Below are positions 54,677 through 63,540 of a stretch of DNA of 64,000 bases, piece after piece. A program made the position numbers and the translations under genes. The notes under the pieces were generated by a model, which did no database searches, was not told the origin of the DNA, and was given only the letters and a program-made list of their open reading frames with translations. Source of the stretch: Lachnospiraceae bacterium. GTDB lineage: Bacteria; Bacillota; Clostridia; Lachnospirales; Anaerotignaceae. Position 1 is the first letter of the stretch. Each line of letters begins with the position of its first letter. The DNA lies in contig CAJTKM010000003.1 in assembly GCA_910576545.1 (NCBI GenBank), forward strand, positions 62,001 through 126,000. The letters are read 5' to 3'.

Positions 54677-54820
54677 CTAAGCAGCAGTATCCAGCGATTC
54701 ATAATATCTCTGCCGCTTGACCATAGGAGGAAGCCCCTCATTGGAAGAGCATATTCTCCTGTTGTTCCGATAACTGATGAAATATCTCCAGATGAGGGTT
54801 TTCAGTTTAGCTTTTGTATC
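54677..54820 (-). pseudogene. C-terminal fragment of an IS3-type transposase
   Basis: A 45-48 codon minus-strand remnant: LKTLIWRYFISYRNNRRIC then GLPPMVKRQRYYESL, with its own stop. This resembles the C-terminal tail of IS3-type orfB transposases. The upstream catalytic DDE part is missing, so it is dead. It marks the downstream edge of the fermentation operon. Confidence 0.6.
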
Positions 54821-56002
54821 TCAAATATATTCTTTGATGATTCTACAAAGTTTCATCATGCCTTCTTTTATCTTTTTCTCTGGCATATTCGAGTAATTCA
54901 GGCGCAGTGTATTTTCATGTCCGCCATTTGGATAAAAGCCTGTACCCGTTACAAAAGCAACCTTTTCATTGAAACACTTCACAGAAAGTTCTTTTGCATT
55001 TAGATGCTCCGGCAGTTCGATCCAAGTGAACAGCCCTCCTTCCGGATCGGTAAAAGTACAAGAATCTGGCAATTCTTTTCTCATAATTTCCAACATAATG
55101 TTTTTGCGTTTTTTATAACAATCTCTAATCTTTTCCACATGGGCATCCAGATCATACATATCCATCCACTGGGAAGCAATCAACATGGAAATTGTAGGAG
55201 CCTGAAGAGAATATGCCTGTTTGATAAAATTATATTTAGCCAGTATCTTTTCTTTCGCACAAATCCAGCCCAAACGGAATCCCGGCGCCAAAATTTTTGA
55301 AAAAGTTCCCAAATAGACAACAAATCCTTTTGTATCCATTGATTTTAACGCAGGCAGATACTCCCCTTCAAATCGCAATTCTCCATAGGGATTATCTTCA
55401 ATTACTGGAATTTCATATTGGTTTACCAATTCCATAAATTGTTTTCGGCGTTCTAAAGACCATGTTTTGCCAGAAGGATTCTGGAAATCCGGAATCACAT
55501 AGATCATTTTTACGTTTTCCGTAGATTGTAAAACGTTTTCCAACTCGTCCATCAGCATCCCATCACTGTCTGTAGGGATTTCAATAAAGTTTGGCTCACA
55601 GGTTTTAAAAGCGTTGATAGCACCTAAATAAGAAGGGCTCTCCAGCAAAACAACATCTCCCTTATTCAAGAAAACCTGCGCGGAAAAGGCCAATCCTTCC
55701 TGTGAACCTGATGTCATGAGGATATGATCCGCATCAGTAGAAATATTATTTTTTGCTTTCATACGCTCTGCTATCTGTTCTCGCAGTCTGGGAATCCCTT
55801 CTGTGGTGCCATACTGCAGCGCTTCCTGCCCTTTTTCTTCTAAGACAATGCGAGCTGCTTCCATAATCTGCTCTGTGGGAAACAACTCTGGAGCTGGCAT
55901 TCCGCCGGCAAAAGAAATAAAATCAGATTTTGCGGTCAGAGCCATAAACTCACGAATCTCTGACCCTTTCAGCATACTCATTCTGTCTGCAAATTGAATC
56001 AT
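54821..56002 (-). CDS. PLP-dependent aminotransferase (LysN/aromatic class I)
   Basis: A 393-residue fold-type I aminotransferase. FAGGMPAPELFP at the N-terminus, SGSQEGL, PDFQNPSG, EDNPYGELRF, and GTFSKILAPGFRLGW with the PLP lysine are typical of the 2-aminoadipate/LysN subgroup. It would convert an amino acid to the 2-oxoacid used by the oxidoreductase upstream. Last gene of the operon. Substrate not determined. Confidence 0.88.
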   Translation of the reverse strand: MIQFADRMSMLKGSEIREFMALTAKSDFISFAGGMPAPELFPTEQIMEAARIVLEEKGQEALQYGTTEGIPRLREQIAERMKAKNNISTDADHILMTSGSQEGLAFSAQVFLNKGDVVLLESPSYLGAINAFKTCEPNFIEIPTDSDGMLMDELENVLQSTENVKMIYVIPDFQNPSGKTWSLERRKQFMELVNQYEIPVIEDNPYGELRFEGEYLPALKSMDTKGFVVYLGTFSKILAPGFRLGWICAKEKILAKYNFIKQAYSLQAPTISMLIASQWMDMYDLDAHVEKIRDCYKKRKNIMLEIMRKELPDSCTFTDPEGGLFTWIELPEHLNAKELSVKCFNEKVAFVTGTGFYPNGGHENTLRLNYSNMPEKKIKEGMMKLCRIIKEYI

Positions 56003-56029
56003 CTTTTTCGCCTCCTGGTTTTGCTTATT

Positions 56030-56218
56030 TCATGGGTGCTTTCGTTTTCGTATGAGTCTTTTCTTTTTTAAGTAATGTGTACAGGCAATGCACAAACAAA
56101 TGATAATCCCTAAATATCCAATATATGAAGCAAAAAACTGAAGAATCTCCTGCCCTGTTACAAATCCGGAAACAATGCTGAAAGTTGCAACCAAAGAAAT
56201 TATTCTTTTTCAGTTCAT
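56030..56218 (-). pseudogene. small membrane ORF with an in-frame TGA at codon 3
   Basis: ATG 56218 overlaps the racemase stop (ATGA) with GGAGGAGGG upstream, but codon 3 is TGA (56210-56212). Beyond it 59 codons encode a two-helix hydrophobic protein with a basic tail (KKKRLIRKRKHP). A single TGG-to-TGA change (Trp3) would explain it. It might still be made from an internal TTG. It could have been a transporter accessory subunit. Confidence 0.5.
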
Positions 56219-56874
56219 AGAATTCCCTCCTCCGTTTTTACGATAATGTCATATATGATTTCCGCAGGATCAATTACTGGTACTGCTGCACACGCACTTA
56301 ATTCCTGCATTAAGTACGGAAAATGCGTACATCCTAGCACAATTGCCTCTACATGATTTTTTTCAAAGAAAGCAACCAGCTCATTCAACCCGTTTGTTTC
56401 CATCAATTCTTCTGGATGAATGCCCGCTTCAATTCCCTGTGCCAACAGGAGAGAGGCAAGACCAATTACAAAAACGTCATTTGATGCATTCATCATAGTT
56501 TTTTCAATTCCCGACAGCCCTTGATTACTGCCTGCCATAACGCCTAACATCTTGTATTTCTTTGCAATTTTACCGTAAGCATCCATTGGCGTTATGATAT
56601 GAAGATGGAACTTCTCTGCCAGCTTTTCTACATCAATTGTCGCACTTAGGGAATTGCAGTAGATCATAACAATGTTCAGTCCCTGGCCCTTAATCTCTTT
56701 TAAAAAAGATCCTACGGTTTCTTCCAGTTCTTCCTGGGAGCCAACTTGTAGCATAACTTGCTCCTGTGCAGACTGTGCAACTGGATATCCAAATGCCTCC
56801 ACACCTTTTGCTGTCAAAAAGTCTACTCCCATCTTTGTATCTACCGGTGTTCCCGCGATCACAGCAACTCTCAT
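56215..56874 (-). CDS. aspartate/glutamate racemase-family protein
   Basis: A 219-residue protein of the Asp/Glu/hydantoin racemase superfamily. IYCNSLSATID and VLGCTHFPYL carry the two catalytic cysteines of this two-base racemase fold. In this operon it may interconvert D- and L-amino acids before transamination. Exact substrate unknown. Confidence 0.85.
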   Translation of the reverse strand: MRVAVIAGTPVDTKMGVDFLTAKGVEAFGYPVAQSAQEQVMLQVGSQEELEETVGSFLKEIKGQGLNIVMIYCNSLSATIDVEKLAEKFHLHIITPMDAYGKIAKKYKMLGVMAGSNQGLSGIEKTMMNASNDVFVIGLASLLLAQGIEAGIHPEELMETNGLNELVAFFEKNHVEAIVLGCTHFPYLMQELSACAAVPVIDPAEIIYDIIVKTEEGIL

Positions 56875-56921
56875 AGGCCACCTCTTATCCTTATCTCCCC
56901 TCAGCCTGTTTTGCCAAATAT

Positions 56922-57824
56922 TCAGTCACAAATTCGCTGGATCAAGCGATATCTTTGATCCACTACATTTTGAATACTTGCAATATCATCCTCTGTCAGG
57001 CTTTTGAATTTTCCGATTCCTTTTACAAATTCCTCCATGGAAATGGGGGTTTTGTTTTCAAAGTTCAGGTGATAGCCCTGATTATCCATTTCCCAAAGTG
57101 GGAACAGATTAGACTGAACAGCCCTTCTCGCTATGGAAATCGCTTTTTCCGGCGCATAAGCCCAGCCTGTAGGACAGGGAGAAAATACATGCAGATAAGC
57201 AAACCCTTTTTTACTTGCCTCAAGACCCTTCTGAATCTTCGCAACAAAATCTGCCATATGGGAGGGAGAAGCAGTAGCACAATATTCCACACTGTGCATG
57301 GAAATGATCAAAGGCAAATATTTCTGCTGCTGCTGTTTGCCATTGATAACGGAGCCAATGGGCGTGGTGGAGGTCCGGGACCCCTTTGTAGTAGTAGAAC
57401 TTCTTTGATACCCCGTATTCATATACCCCTCATTATCGTAGCAGACGTAAAGCATTTTTTCATTCCGTTCTGCCGCTGCAGAAAGACTCTGGAAACCACA
57501 GTCCGCTGTGGCACCATCCCCTGCCAGCGCAATAATATTTACATCAGGTCTGCCTTTTCGCTGATACATCTGGCTTAGGCCTGTCAAAAAAGATGCTGTA
57601 TTATCCAGCAAAGGAATATGTACGGGGATATGCAGTCCATTAGAATAATTCCAGCCGACTACACCAGCGCCAGCCATGCATCCAGGAGGGATACCGATAA
57701 TGCTGTTTTTTCCCGCTACTTTTAATACTGTTCTCAGGACCAGTTCGCCGCCGCAGCCTTGGCAGGCAGACATACCGGGTGTAACCATATCTTCAGATTC
57801 ACGTAATACATCAATATAATTCAT
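56922..57824 (-). CDS. 2-oxoacid:ferredoxin oxidoreductase, beta subunit
   Basis: A 300-residue TPP-binding subunit. AAGGAGG lies 8 nt before ATG 57824. ACQGCGGELVLR binds an Fe-S cluster, GDGATADCGFQSL is the TPP/Mg motif and NEGYMNTGYQRSS completes it. It catalyses decarboxylation of a 2-oxoacid with reduction of ferredoxin. Subunit arrangement suits pyruvate or branched-chain 2-oxoacids (POR or VOR). Confidence 0.92.
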   Translation of the reverse strand: MNYIDVLRESEDMVTPGMSACQGCGGELVLRTVLKVAGKNSIIGIPPGCMAGAGVVGWNYSNGLHIPVHIPLLDNTASFLTGLSQMYQRKGRPDVNIIALAGDGATADCGFQSLSAAAERNEKMLYVCYDNEGYMNTGYQRSSTTTKGSRTSTTPIGSVINGKQQQQKYLPLIISMHSVEYCATASPSHMADFVAKIQKGLEASKKGFAYLHVFSPCPTGWAYAPEKAISIARRAVQSNLFPLWEMDNQGYHLNFENKTPISMEEFVKGIGKFKSLTEDDIASIQNVVDQRYRLIQRICD

Positions 57825-57837
57825 CCACAAAACCTCC

Positions 57838-59016
57838 TTATTCATTCATAAACCATTTTGTGGTCTTTTCGCCATGTTCCTCTTTCTGCGCTTCCAGCTG
57901 CTCAATGGTATCCAGCATATTCTGCAAAGAAATATCTGCGCCGCCCAGACCGCCAATTGCTGAAAAATGCGCATATTTTTCATTTACATCAGCAATAGCA
58001 GCCTTCACTTCCATATGCATAGGGCCTTGACTCCAGCCAAAGCATACAGAACGATCTACAACAGCAAAAGCTTTTTTGCCTTCCAGCACCTGTGCAATAC
58101 GCTTTGCAGGGAAAGGACGAATAAATCTCAGTTTAATCAGACCTGCCTTGATGCCTTTTTCTCTTGCGATATCTACAGCGTCCATGCCTGTGCCGGTCAT
58201 ACCCGCAATGGTAATCAGAACGACCTCTGCATCCTCTGTACGGTATTCAGAAATAGCGCCGCCATAGTAACGGCCGAATTTATCTCCAAATTCCTTATCG
58301 ATTTCTTCAATTATATCCAGAGCCTTTTCCATTGCATCCAAATGGCTTTTTCTATATTTCATCAGCAGTGGACCTGGCGTCAGAGGATCCAGCGCAAAAG
58401 GTTTTTTAGGGTCTAATACACAATGAGCAAAAGAAGGCGCAGGCAGAAATTCATCTACTTCTTTCTGATCCGGCACATCCACACCCTCTGTTAAATGGGA
58501 GCTATAAAAACCGTCATAGCATACATTTACAGGAATCAGCACATCGGGATGCTCTGCCAGTTTATACCCCTGAATGACCATATCCATAATTTCCTGGTTG
58601 TTATCGCAGAAAACCTGAATCCATCCCGCATCTCTAACAGAAATAGCGTCCTGCTGTCCGCTCCATACTGTTTCCGGTGAAGTCATTTCTCTTGTTGCCA
58701 AAGCCATAACCATGGGCATACGCAGTGTGGACATACGGAAGTAAGGTTCATACATCAGTGCCAAACCCTGTGCTGATGTCGCAGTAAATACTCTGCCGCC
58801 GCCAGCTGCAGCACCTTGGACAACACTCATTGCGGAATGTTCAGATTCCACCTGTACCAGATTTGCATCCAGCTCACCATTGTGAACCTTTCCTGCCAGC
58901 CCTTCCACTACAGAGGACTGCGGCGTGATTGGATAAGCAGCAACCAAATCAGGCCGACACAATGCCGCTGCTTCTGTTGCTGTATAGTTGCCAGTAAGAA
59001 CTTTGATTTTCCCCAT
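57838..59016 (-). CDS. 2-oxoacid:ferredoxin oxidoreductase, alpha subunit
   Basis: A 392-residue alpha subunit: GNYTATEAAALCRPDLVAAYPITPQSS starts the domain I fold, VESEHSAMSVVQGAAAGGGRVFTATS the TPP-contact region. Starts at ATG overlapping the ferredoxin stop (TAATG). Forms the catalytic dimer with the beta subunit. Confidence 0.93.
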   Translation of the reverse strand: MGKIKVLTGNYTATEAAALCRPDLVAAYPITPQSSVVEGLAGKVHNGELDANLVQVESEHSAMSVVQGAAAGGGRVFTATSAQGLALMYEPYFRMSTLRMPMVMALATREMTSPETVWSGQQDAISVRDAGWIQVFCDNNQEIMDMVIQGYKLAEHPDVLIPVNVCYDGFYSSHLTEGVDVPDQKEVDEFLPAPSFAHCVLDPKKPFALDPLTPGPLLMKYRKSHLDAMEKALDIIEEIDKEFGDKFGRYYGGAISEYRTEDAEVVLITIAGMTGTGMDAVDIAREKGIKAGLIKLRFIRPFPAKRIAQVLEGKKAFAVVDRSVCFGWSQGPMHMEVKAAIADVNEKYAHFSAIGGLGGADISLQNMLDTIEQLEAQKEEHGEKTTKWFMNE

Positions 59017-59285
59017 TATTCCTGACCTCCTTCCGGCACCATATTGATTGCTTTTTTAGGGCACTCTGCCGCGCAGATTCCGCAACCCTTGCAGAAATCA
59101 TATGTAATGTAATACTTTTTATCTTCTGTTCCTTTAATTGCAGATACAGGACAGTATGCCATACACATACCACATTCGATACATTTTTCCTTATCCATCA
59201 CAGGACGAAATACTCGCCAACTTGCTGTATCCAAAATATACATTCCGTCATCGCCAATAGGCGTAATATGTAAGCGTTCTGCCAT
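59016..59285 (-). CDS. 2-oxoacid:ferredoxin oxidoreductase, delta (ferredoxin) subunit
   Basis: An 89-residue protein with two 4Fe-4S motifs, CIECGMCMAYCPVSAI and CKGCGICAAECPKKAI. It relays electrons from the TPP site to ferredoxin. Confidence 0.95.
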   Translation of the reverse strand: MAERLHITPIGDDGMYILDTASWRVFRPVMDKEKCIECGMCMAYCPVSAIKGTEDKKYYITYDFCKGCGICAAECPKKAINMVPEGGQE

Positions 59286-59300
59286 AATATCCCCTCCTAA

Positions 59301-59840
59301 TTATTCTTTGATAACCTTTACTTCCTCAAAGGCACGCATTGCCGCTTTTCTGTTGCTTTCGCCAAATGCATTTGCAATTTCATCAAAAAGCGCATCTTTG
59401 TCTACCAAACCCGCAATTTTTGCAAAGGCACCCAGCATAGAAGTATTGGGAATGTTTTTTCCAAACAATTCTTCAGAAATGCCCGTCGCATCTACACTGG
59501 CTACAATACCTGCATTTTCAGGAACCAGCAGTTCCTCCGCAGTCTTTTTGGAATTGATGATTACAATACCGCCATCTTTAAGCCCATCATACGTTGCTGG
59601 CAGTGTTACCAATGAATCATCCATAATGACCAGCATGTCAGGGAAGTAAATCTGCATCTTCCGCCGAATCGGCGTTTCTGAAAGCCGGAGATAACCAAAA
59701 ACTGGCGAACCCTTGCGTTCTACCCCAAAGAATGGAATAAACTGACCATACCTGCCGCCTTTTACAGCCGCTTTGACAATCAGTTGTGAAGCTTTTACAA
59801 CACCCTGACCCCCACGGCCATGTAAACGAATTTCCTTCAT
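59301..59840 (-). CDS. 2-oxoacid:ferredoxin oxidoreductase, gamma subunit
   Basis: A 179-residue gamma subunit. LHGRGGQGVVKASQLI is the diagnostic N-terminal motif; RKGSPVFGYLRLS follows. Probably the CoA-binding subunit. The gamma-delta-alpha-beta order is that of four-subunit archaeal-type POR/VOR. The 134-base gap before the CoA-transferase gene shows nothing notable. Confidence 0.93.
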   Translation of the reverse strand: MKEIRLHGRGGQGVVKASQLIVKAAVKGGRYGQFIPFFGVERKGSPVFGYLRLSETPIRRKMQIYFPDMLVIMDDSLVTLPATYDGLKDGGIVIINSKKTAEELLVPENAGIVASVDATGISEELFGKNIPNTSMLGAFAKIAGLVDKDALFDEIANAFGESNRKAAMRAFEEVKVIKE

Positions 59841-59974
59841 ATCCTCACTTTCCTTTCTAAAAATTGAATTATATTTTTTAGCTTAATTCTTTGCAGAATC
59901 TTCTAAATCCATATGAAATCATAGTTTTCTCATTGGACGCTTTTGATTTATCGGATCTTTTGTCTGTCCCGGCA

Positions 59975-61543
59975 TCACATCATGAAACGTTCCTGTCCCA
60001 TCCGTTCATTACGGAAAATAGCTGCGTCCATTTCTTTTAAATCAGGAGAAATAAGCGGTCTAAATTCCATTTTTCCAATGATATCTTTTTCCACGTCAAC
60101 TCCCGGAGCATATTCTGTCAGCATCAGTCCGTCTTTCGTCCAGAGAAAGACCGCTCTTTCCGTGACGACCATAACTTTCTGTTTATTTTTTGTAGCCATT
60201 TCCCCACTGAATGTAATCTGTTCTACCTGCCTTTTAAATTTCAAAACTGCTCCATCTTTTACAATATGTAATTTGCCATTTTCTACTCTGATATCTGACT
60301 TGCCTGCTGTAAACGTCCCGGTAAAAATAACAAAGGGTGTAGGTTGTGAAATATTGATGAAGCCTCCTGGCCCGACTACTTTTCCGTTGAATTTCGAAAC
60401 ATTCAGATTCCCCTTTTCATCCATTTCAGCCAGACCAAGTACCGCCATGTTTAAGCCGCCACCATCGTATACATTCAGAATGTCAGCCATTTTATAGAAT
60501 GCCTCCGGATTGATGCTGCCTCCCAATGCCAATCCGCCAAGAGGCACGCCTCCCAAAACTCCGGATTCGATTGAAAGTGTAAATCTGGAAAAAATGCCTT
60601 CTTCTGCGGCGACTGCTGCAACAGCATCAGGCATACCGATTCCAAGATTAACAAGGGTATCTTTTTTCAACTCCAACGCGGCTCTCCTGCCGCAGATTTT
60701 TCTTTCGTTTAATGGCATACTATTAAATTGATCGATAGGCACTCTGATGTCCCCCGTCAATTCTGGCATATATGTATTGCTGGTAAACGTTTGTGGATGA
60801 TTTTCAGGTTCAGCTACAACAATATAATCCACCATAAAGCCATGTATCTTCACATCTCGAGGATCAATGCTGCCCTTTGACACAATTTTTTCCACTTGAA
60901 CGATGACAATGCCGCCGCTGCTATGAGTTGCTGCGGCAATTTCCAGCTGTTCACCATGGATTGCTTCTCTTGTCATAGAAATATTTCCATCTTCATCCGC
61001 ATATGTTCCTCTGATAACACAGGCATCCAATAGCGCTGTTTTATAAAACAAACATTCTTCTCCATCTACCTCAAGCAGAGAAACAATGTCCCCGCCTTTT
61101 TCTTTTGTTAACTCATTTCCTTTTGAACCTTCGATGCGAGGATCTACAAATGTTTTCAGACCTGTCTTGGTAATAAGTCCTGGTTTGCGGCTTGCTATTG
61201 TCCTCAGCCAATCTGTAATGGTTCCTAAAGGAAGCATATAGCTGAAAATTTTATTTTCTGCAGCCATTTTTGCTACATCAGGTTCCAATCCAAAATGTGA
61301 ACAGATTACACACTTCAAAAGACCTTCTGCAGCCAGGCGATTGATACCCCTTTCTCCTTTGTCCCCAATGCTTACACCTTTCAAAAGTGTCAAATCCTTT
61401 GGATGACCAGTTTCTTCAAAAGAAGTACGAATTGCTCGTATTACCTCCTCAGGGCAGCCATATCCTAAGAAACCGCCAAACACGATTCTGGCATTATCCG
61501 GTATCAAAGCTGCCGCTTCTCTTGCTGTTATTCTCTTTTTCAT
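59975..61543 (-). CDS. family I CoA-transferase (acyl-CoA:acetate type)
   Basis: A 522-residue two-domain CoA-transferase. Domain A: IVFGGFLGYGCPEEVI; domain B: LVNLGIGMPDAVAA and LSIESGVLGG, whose Glu forms the CoA thioester. Similar to propionate and 3-oxoacid CoA-transferases. It would release the carboxylic acid from the acyl-CoA made by the oxidoreductase. First gene of the operon, with a strong promoter. Confidence 0.9.
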   Translation of the reverse strand: MKKRITAREAAALIPDNARIVFGGFLGYGCPEEVIRAIRTSFEETGHPKDLTLLKGVSIGDKGERGINRLAAEGLLKCVICSHFGLEPDVAKMAAENKIFSYMLPLGTITDWLRTIASRKPGLITKTGLKTFVDPRIEGSKGNELTKEKGGDIVSLLEVDGEECLFYKTALLDACVIRGTYADEDGNISMTREAIHGEQLEIAAATHSSGGIVIVQVEKIVSKGSIDPRDVKIHGFMVDYIVVAEPENHPQTFTSNTYMPELTGDIRVPIDQFNSMPLNERKICGRRAALELKKDTLVNLGIGMPDAVAAVAAEEGIFSRFTLSIESGVLGGVPLGGLALGGSINPEAFYKMADILNVYDGGGLNMAVLGLAEMDEKGNLNVSKFNGKVVGPGGFINISQPTPFVIFTGTFTAGKSDIRVENGKLHIVKDGAVLKFKRQVEQITFSGEMATKNKQKVMVVTERAVFLWTKDGLMLTEYAPGVDVEKDIIGKMEFRPLISPDLKEMDAAIFRNERMGQERFMM

Positions 61544-61599
61544 ATCTACACCACTTTTCTCTATAATAATTTTAATTTACTATATAGAACTTATTAAGT

Positions 61600-61627
61600 A
61601 TTATAAAGATTTATATTTTAATGTCAA
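61600..61627 (-). promoter_or_regulatory. consensus sigma-A promoter for the fermentation operon
   Basis: On the minus strand TTGACA (61627-61622) and TATAAT (61605-61600), 16-base spacing. Both hexamers match consensus exactly. Confidence 0.85.
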
Positions 61628-61647
61628 TACATTTCTCAAAATTTCTT

Positions 61648-61663
61648 GAATTTGACGAAATTC
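61648..61663. promoter_or_regulatory. candidate IclR operator
   Basis: GAATTT-GACG-AAATTC is a perfect palindrome with 6-base arms. It overlaps the -35 of the iclR-type gene and lies 21 bases upstream of the operon's -35, fitting autorepression and control of the operon. Confidence 0.55.
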
Positions 61664-61680
61664 TAATATCTTGTTATACT
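61652..61680 (+). promoter_or_regulatory. sigma-A promoter of the IclR-family gene
   Basis: TTGACG (61652-61657) and TATACT (61675-61680) with 17-base spacing, diverging from the fermentation-operon promoter. Confidence 0.8.
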
Positions 61681-61741
61681 GATTTCGAAAATGCTTGTTT
61701 TTAAGTTAAAAATAAGATTGTAAACACGAGGAGTGATTTAT

Positions 61742-62512
61742 TTGCAGGAAAATAAACAGCCAGATAAAAAATACATTTTAAGTTCACTGGATAATGCGCT
61801 TTGCATATTGAATCTTTTCATATCACATTCAGAATTAAGCACTTCAGAAATCTCTGAACTCTCTGGTATAAATAAAAGCACTGTTTTTCGGTTTTTAGTA
61901 ACGTTAGAGAACAGAGGATTTCTGATTCGCAATGAAAAAAACAAGTATCAATTAGGTCTGAAATTTTATTCTTTGGGACAATTGGTATATACTAGAATGG
62001 AACTGGTATCCATCATTCACCCGTATCTTGAGCAGCTTACCAAAAAAAACGGTGAAACATCTCATTTGTGTATTTTAGAAAACGGCTATCATATTGTTTT
62101 CGTGGATAAAGCATTGGGAACATTAGCCTTAAAAATGGATACGCCATTGGGAATGCGGCAGCCTGCTCATCTTACCGGCAGCGGAAAAGCTATTTTGGCT
62201 TTCGAATCAGAACAAACAATCAATCAATATCTCAAATATACAGACTTTGATCCCAAAACCAGTTCTTCCATCAGGTCTGCAAAAGAGTTTTTGGCAAATT
62301 TAGATGAAATCCGCAGTCGTGGTTATGCTTGCGATGAAGAAGAATTTGAAGTTGGTTTGACCTGCTATGCAGTACCGATATTAGATGTTTCTGGTCGTCC
62401 AATAGCAGCAATCAGTTCCTCAGGTCCAACAACACGAATGATTACCAACCAAAATCAACATATTAAATCGCTGACAGCTATTTCCAAAATGATTCAACAA
62501 AAATTAACCTAA
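61742..62512 (+). CDS. IclR-family transcriptional regulator
   Basis: A 256-residue regulator. GAGGAG (61728-61733) selects TTG 61742 at 8 nt over the GTG at 61733. The N-terminal winged helix includes STSEISELSGINKSTVFRFLVTLENRGFL; the C-terminal GAF-like effector domain includes GSGKAILAF and CDEEEFEVGLTCYAVPI. Divergent placement makes it the likely regulator of the operon, with an acyl or oxoacid effector as a guess. Confidence 0.92.
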   Translation: MQENKQPDKKYILSSLDNALCILNLFISHSELSTSEISELSGINKSTVFRFLVTLENRGFLIRNEKNKYQLGLKFYSLGQLVYTRMELVSIIHPYLEQLTKKNGETSHLCILENGYHIVFVDKALGTLALKMDTPLGMRQPAHLTGSGKAILAFESEQTINQYLKYTDFDPKTSSSIRSAKEFLANLDEIRSRGYACDEEEFEVGLTCYAVPILDVSGRPIAAISSSGPTTRMITNQNQHIKSLTAISKMIQQKLT

Positions 62513-62686
62513 GTGAAGAACTTCGTCCAAGGACTTTCCTTCGCTTAACAACTGCTTAATTCTGTTTCTGATCTGATCTCGTTCTTTTTCCGCATCTTCC
62601 TGCTTTTGGGGCTAAAAATAAAAGACTGTAAAATAGATGTTTAAGGTTAGAGGGAAGTAATTTCAGATTAGGCGGTATGGCCTTGA

Positions 62687-63091
62687 TTACAAGGGCTGTA
62701 CCGTCTTTTTGCGTTCCTGTGCGCTTTGCCGTTTCTGTTGCGTGGCAGAAAGGAAATTGATTTCCCCTGCAAAGTTGAAAATAATATCTACTTTCTGCAC
62801 TCGTTTCCCGTCCGCCTTTTCCGGCGCATGGACTATGATTTTTTTGATAAATTCATTGACGATTGCGGGGGTAAATTCCTTTATCCTCACATACTTGTGG
62901 ATAATCGCGGCGAAGCTGTCAAAATCACTTTTGTTCTGTTCGCAGGTATCGACTTCCTGCTGATCTGCCTTGACCTTTTCTTCCAGTTCCCATTGTTCCG
63001 CTTCATACTCTGCGGACAGTTCCAAAAACCTGTCATGGTTGATTTCTCCACTTATGTTGTCCCCATAAATCCGCTTGAAGAAGATGTTCCG
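62687..63091 (-). pseudogene. C-terminal fragment of a large serine recombinase (TnpX/Tn4451-like)
   Basis: 135 codons open to a TAA at 63092-63094. KRIYGDNISGEINHDRF, a coiled coil, then EFTPAIVNEFIKKIIVHAPEK and VDIIFNFAGEI match the DUF4368-bearing C-terminus of TnpX-type recombinases. The catalytic serine domain is missing, so it is inactive. A GGCGGTA/TACCGTC hairpin at 62671-62705 overlaps its 3' end. Confidence 0.75.
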
Positions 63092-63098
63092 TTATGCC

Positions 63099-63356
63099 CT
63101 ATGCCTGTTTTGTGCTCTCAATAAGCCTTTCAAGGCATTCCTGCGCCTGCCTGTCAATATCGGCAAGATAGGCGTTAAGTTTGCCGCCTGTTAAAAGATT
63201 AGTGCATGTAACCCTATGATAATGCTTCAGATAGTCCAGATGCCGTTGTCTTCCAATTCCTATCGTCTGTTTGCCTTCTGGCAATCTAAAATCTGAAATA
63301 AGATACCCATTTTCTTCGTGGTATGTGCCACCCAACTGTTCAAATATTGATTTCAT
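63099..63356 (-). CDS. tnpV: transposon-encoded protein TnpV
   Basis: An 85-residue protein, ATG 63356 behind AAAAGGAG. IFEQLGGTYHEENGYLI and GRQRHLDYLKHYHR and TNLLTGGKLNAYLADID are the TnpV pattern from Tn4451-like elements. It lies just upstream of the recombinase fragment, as in the intact transposons. Function unknown. Confidence 0.75.
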   Translation of the reverse strand: MKSIFEQLGGTYHEENGYLISDFRLPEGKQTIGIGRQRHLDYLKHYHRVTCTNLLTGGKLNAYLADIDRQAQECLERLIESTKQA

Positions 63357-63540
63357 ATGCAAAAACTCCTTTTCTTCTATGGTTTGGTTTTGCGGGATAT
63401 CTGTAAGCAATGTATCAGCGGGTTGTATGTATATACGATTTTTATGTTAAGGAATTCCCGTATCTTTTTTGATTTCCTGCTTGCTGCCGCCTGTGCGATG
63501 CGGTAAAATAAGCGGTAAGATGAAACGGGAGGCGGGAAAA

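Noticed and set aside
62504-62614. Minus-strand frame ending KQLLSEGKSLDEVLHLG as a degraded nuclease or transposase tail
   Set aside because: Too short and generic to assign; overlaps the end of the IclR gene on the other strand. Could be further mobile debris.
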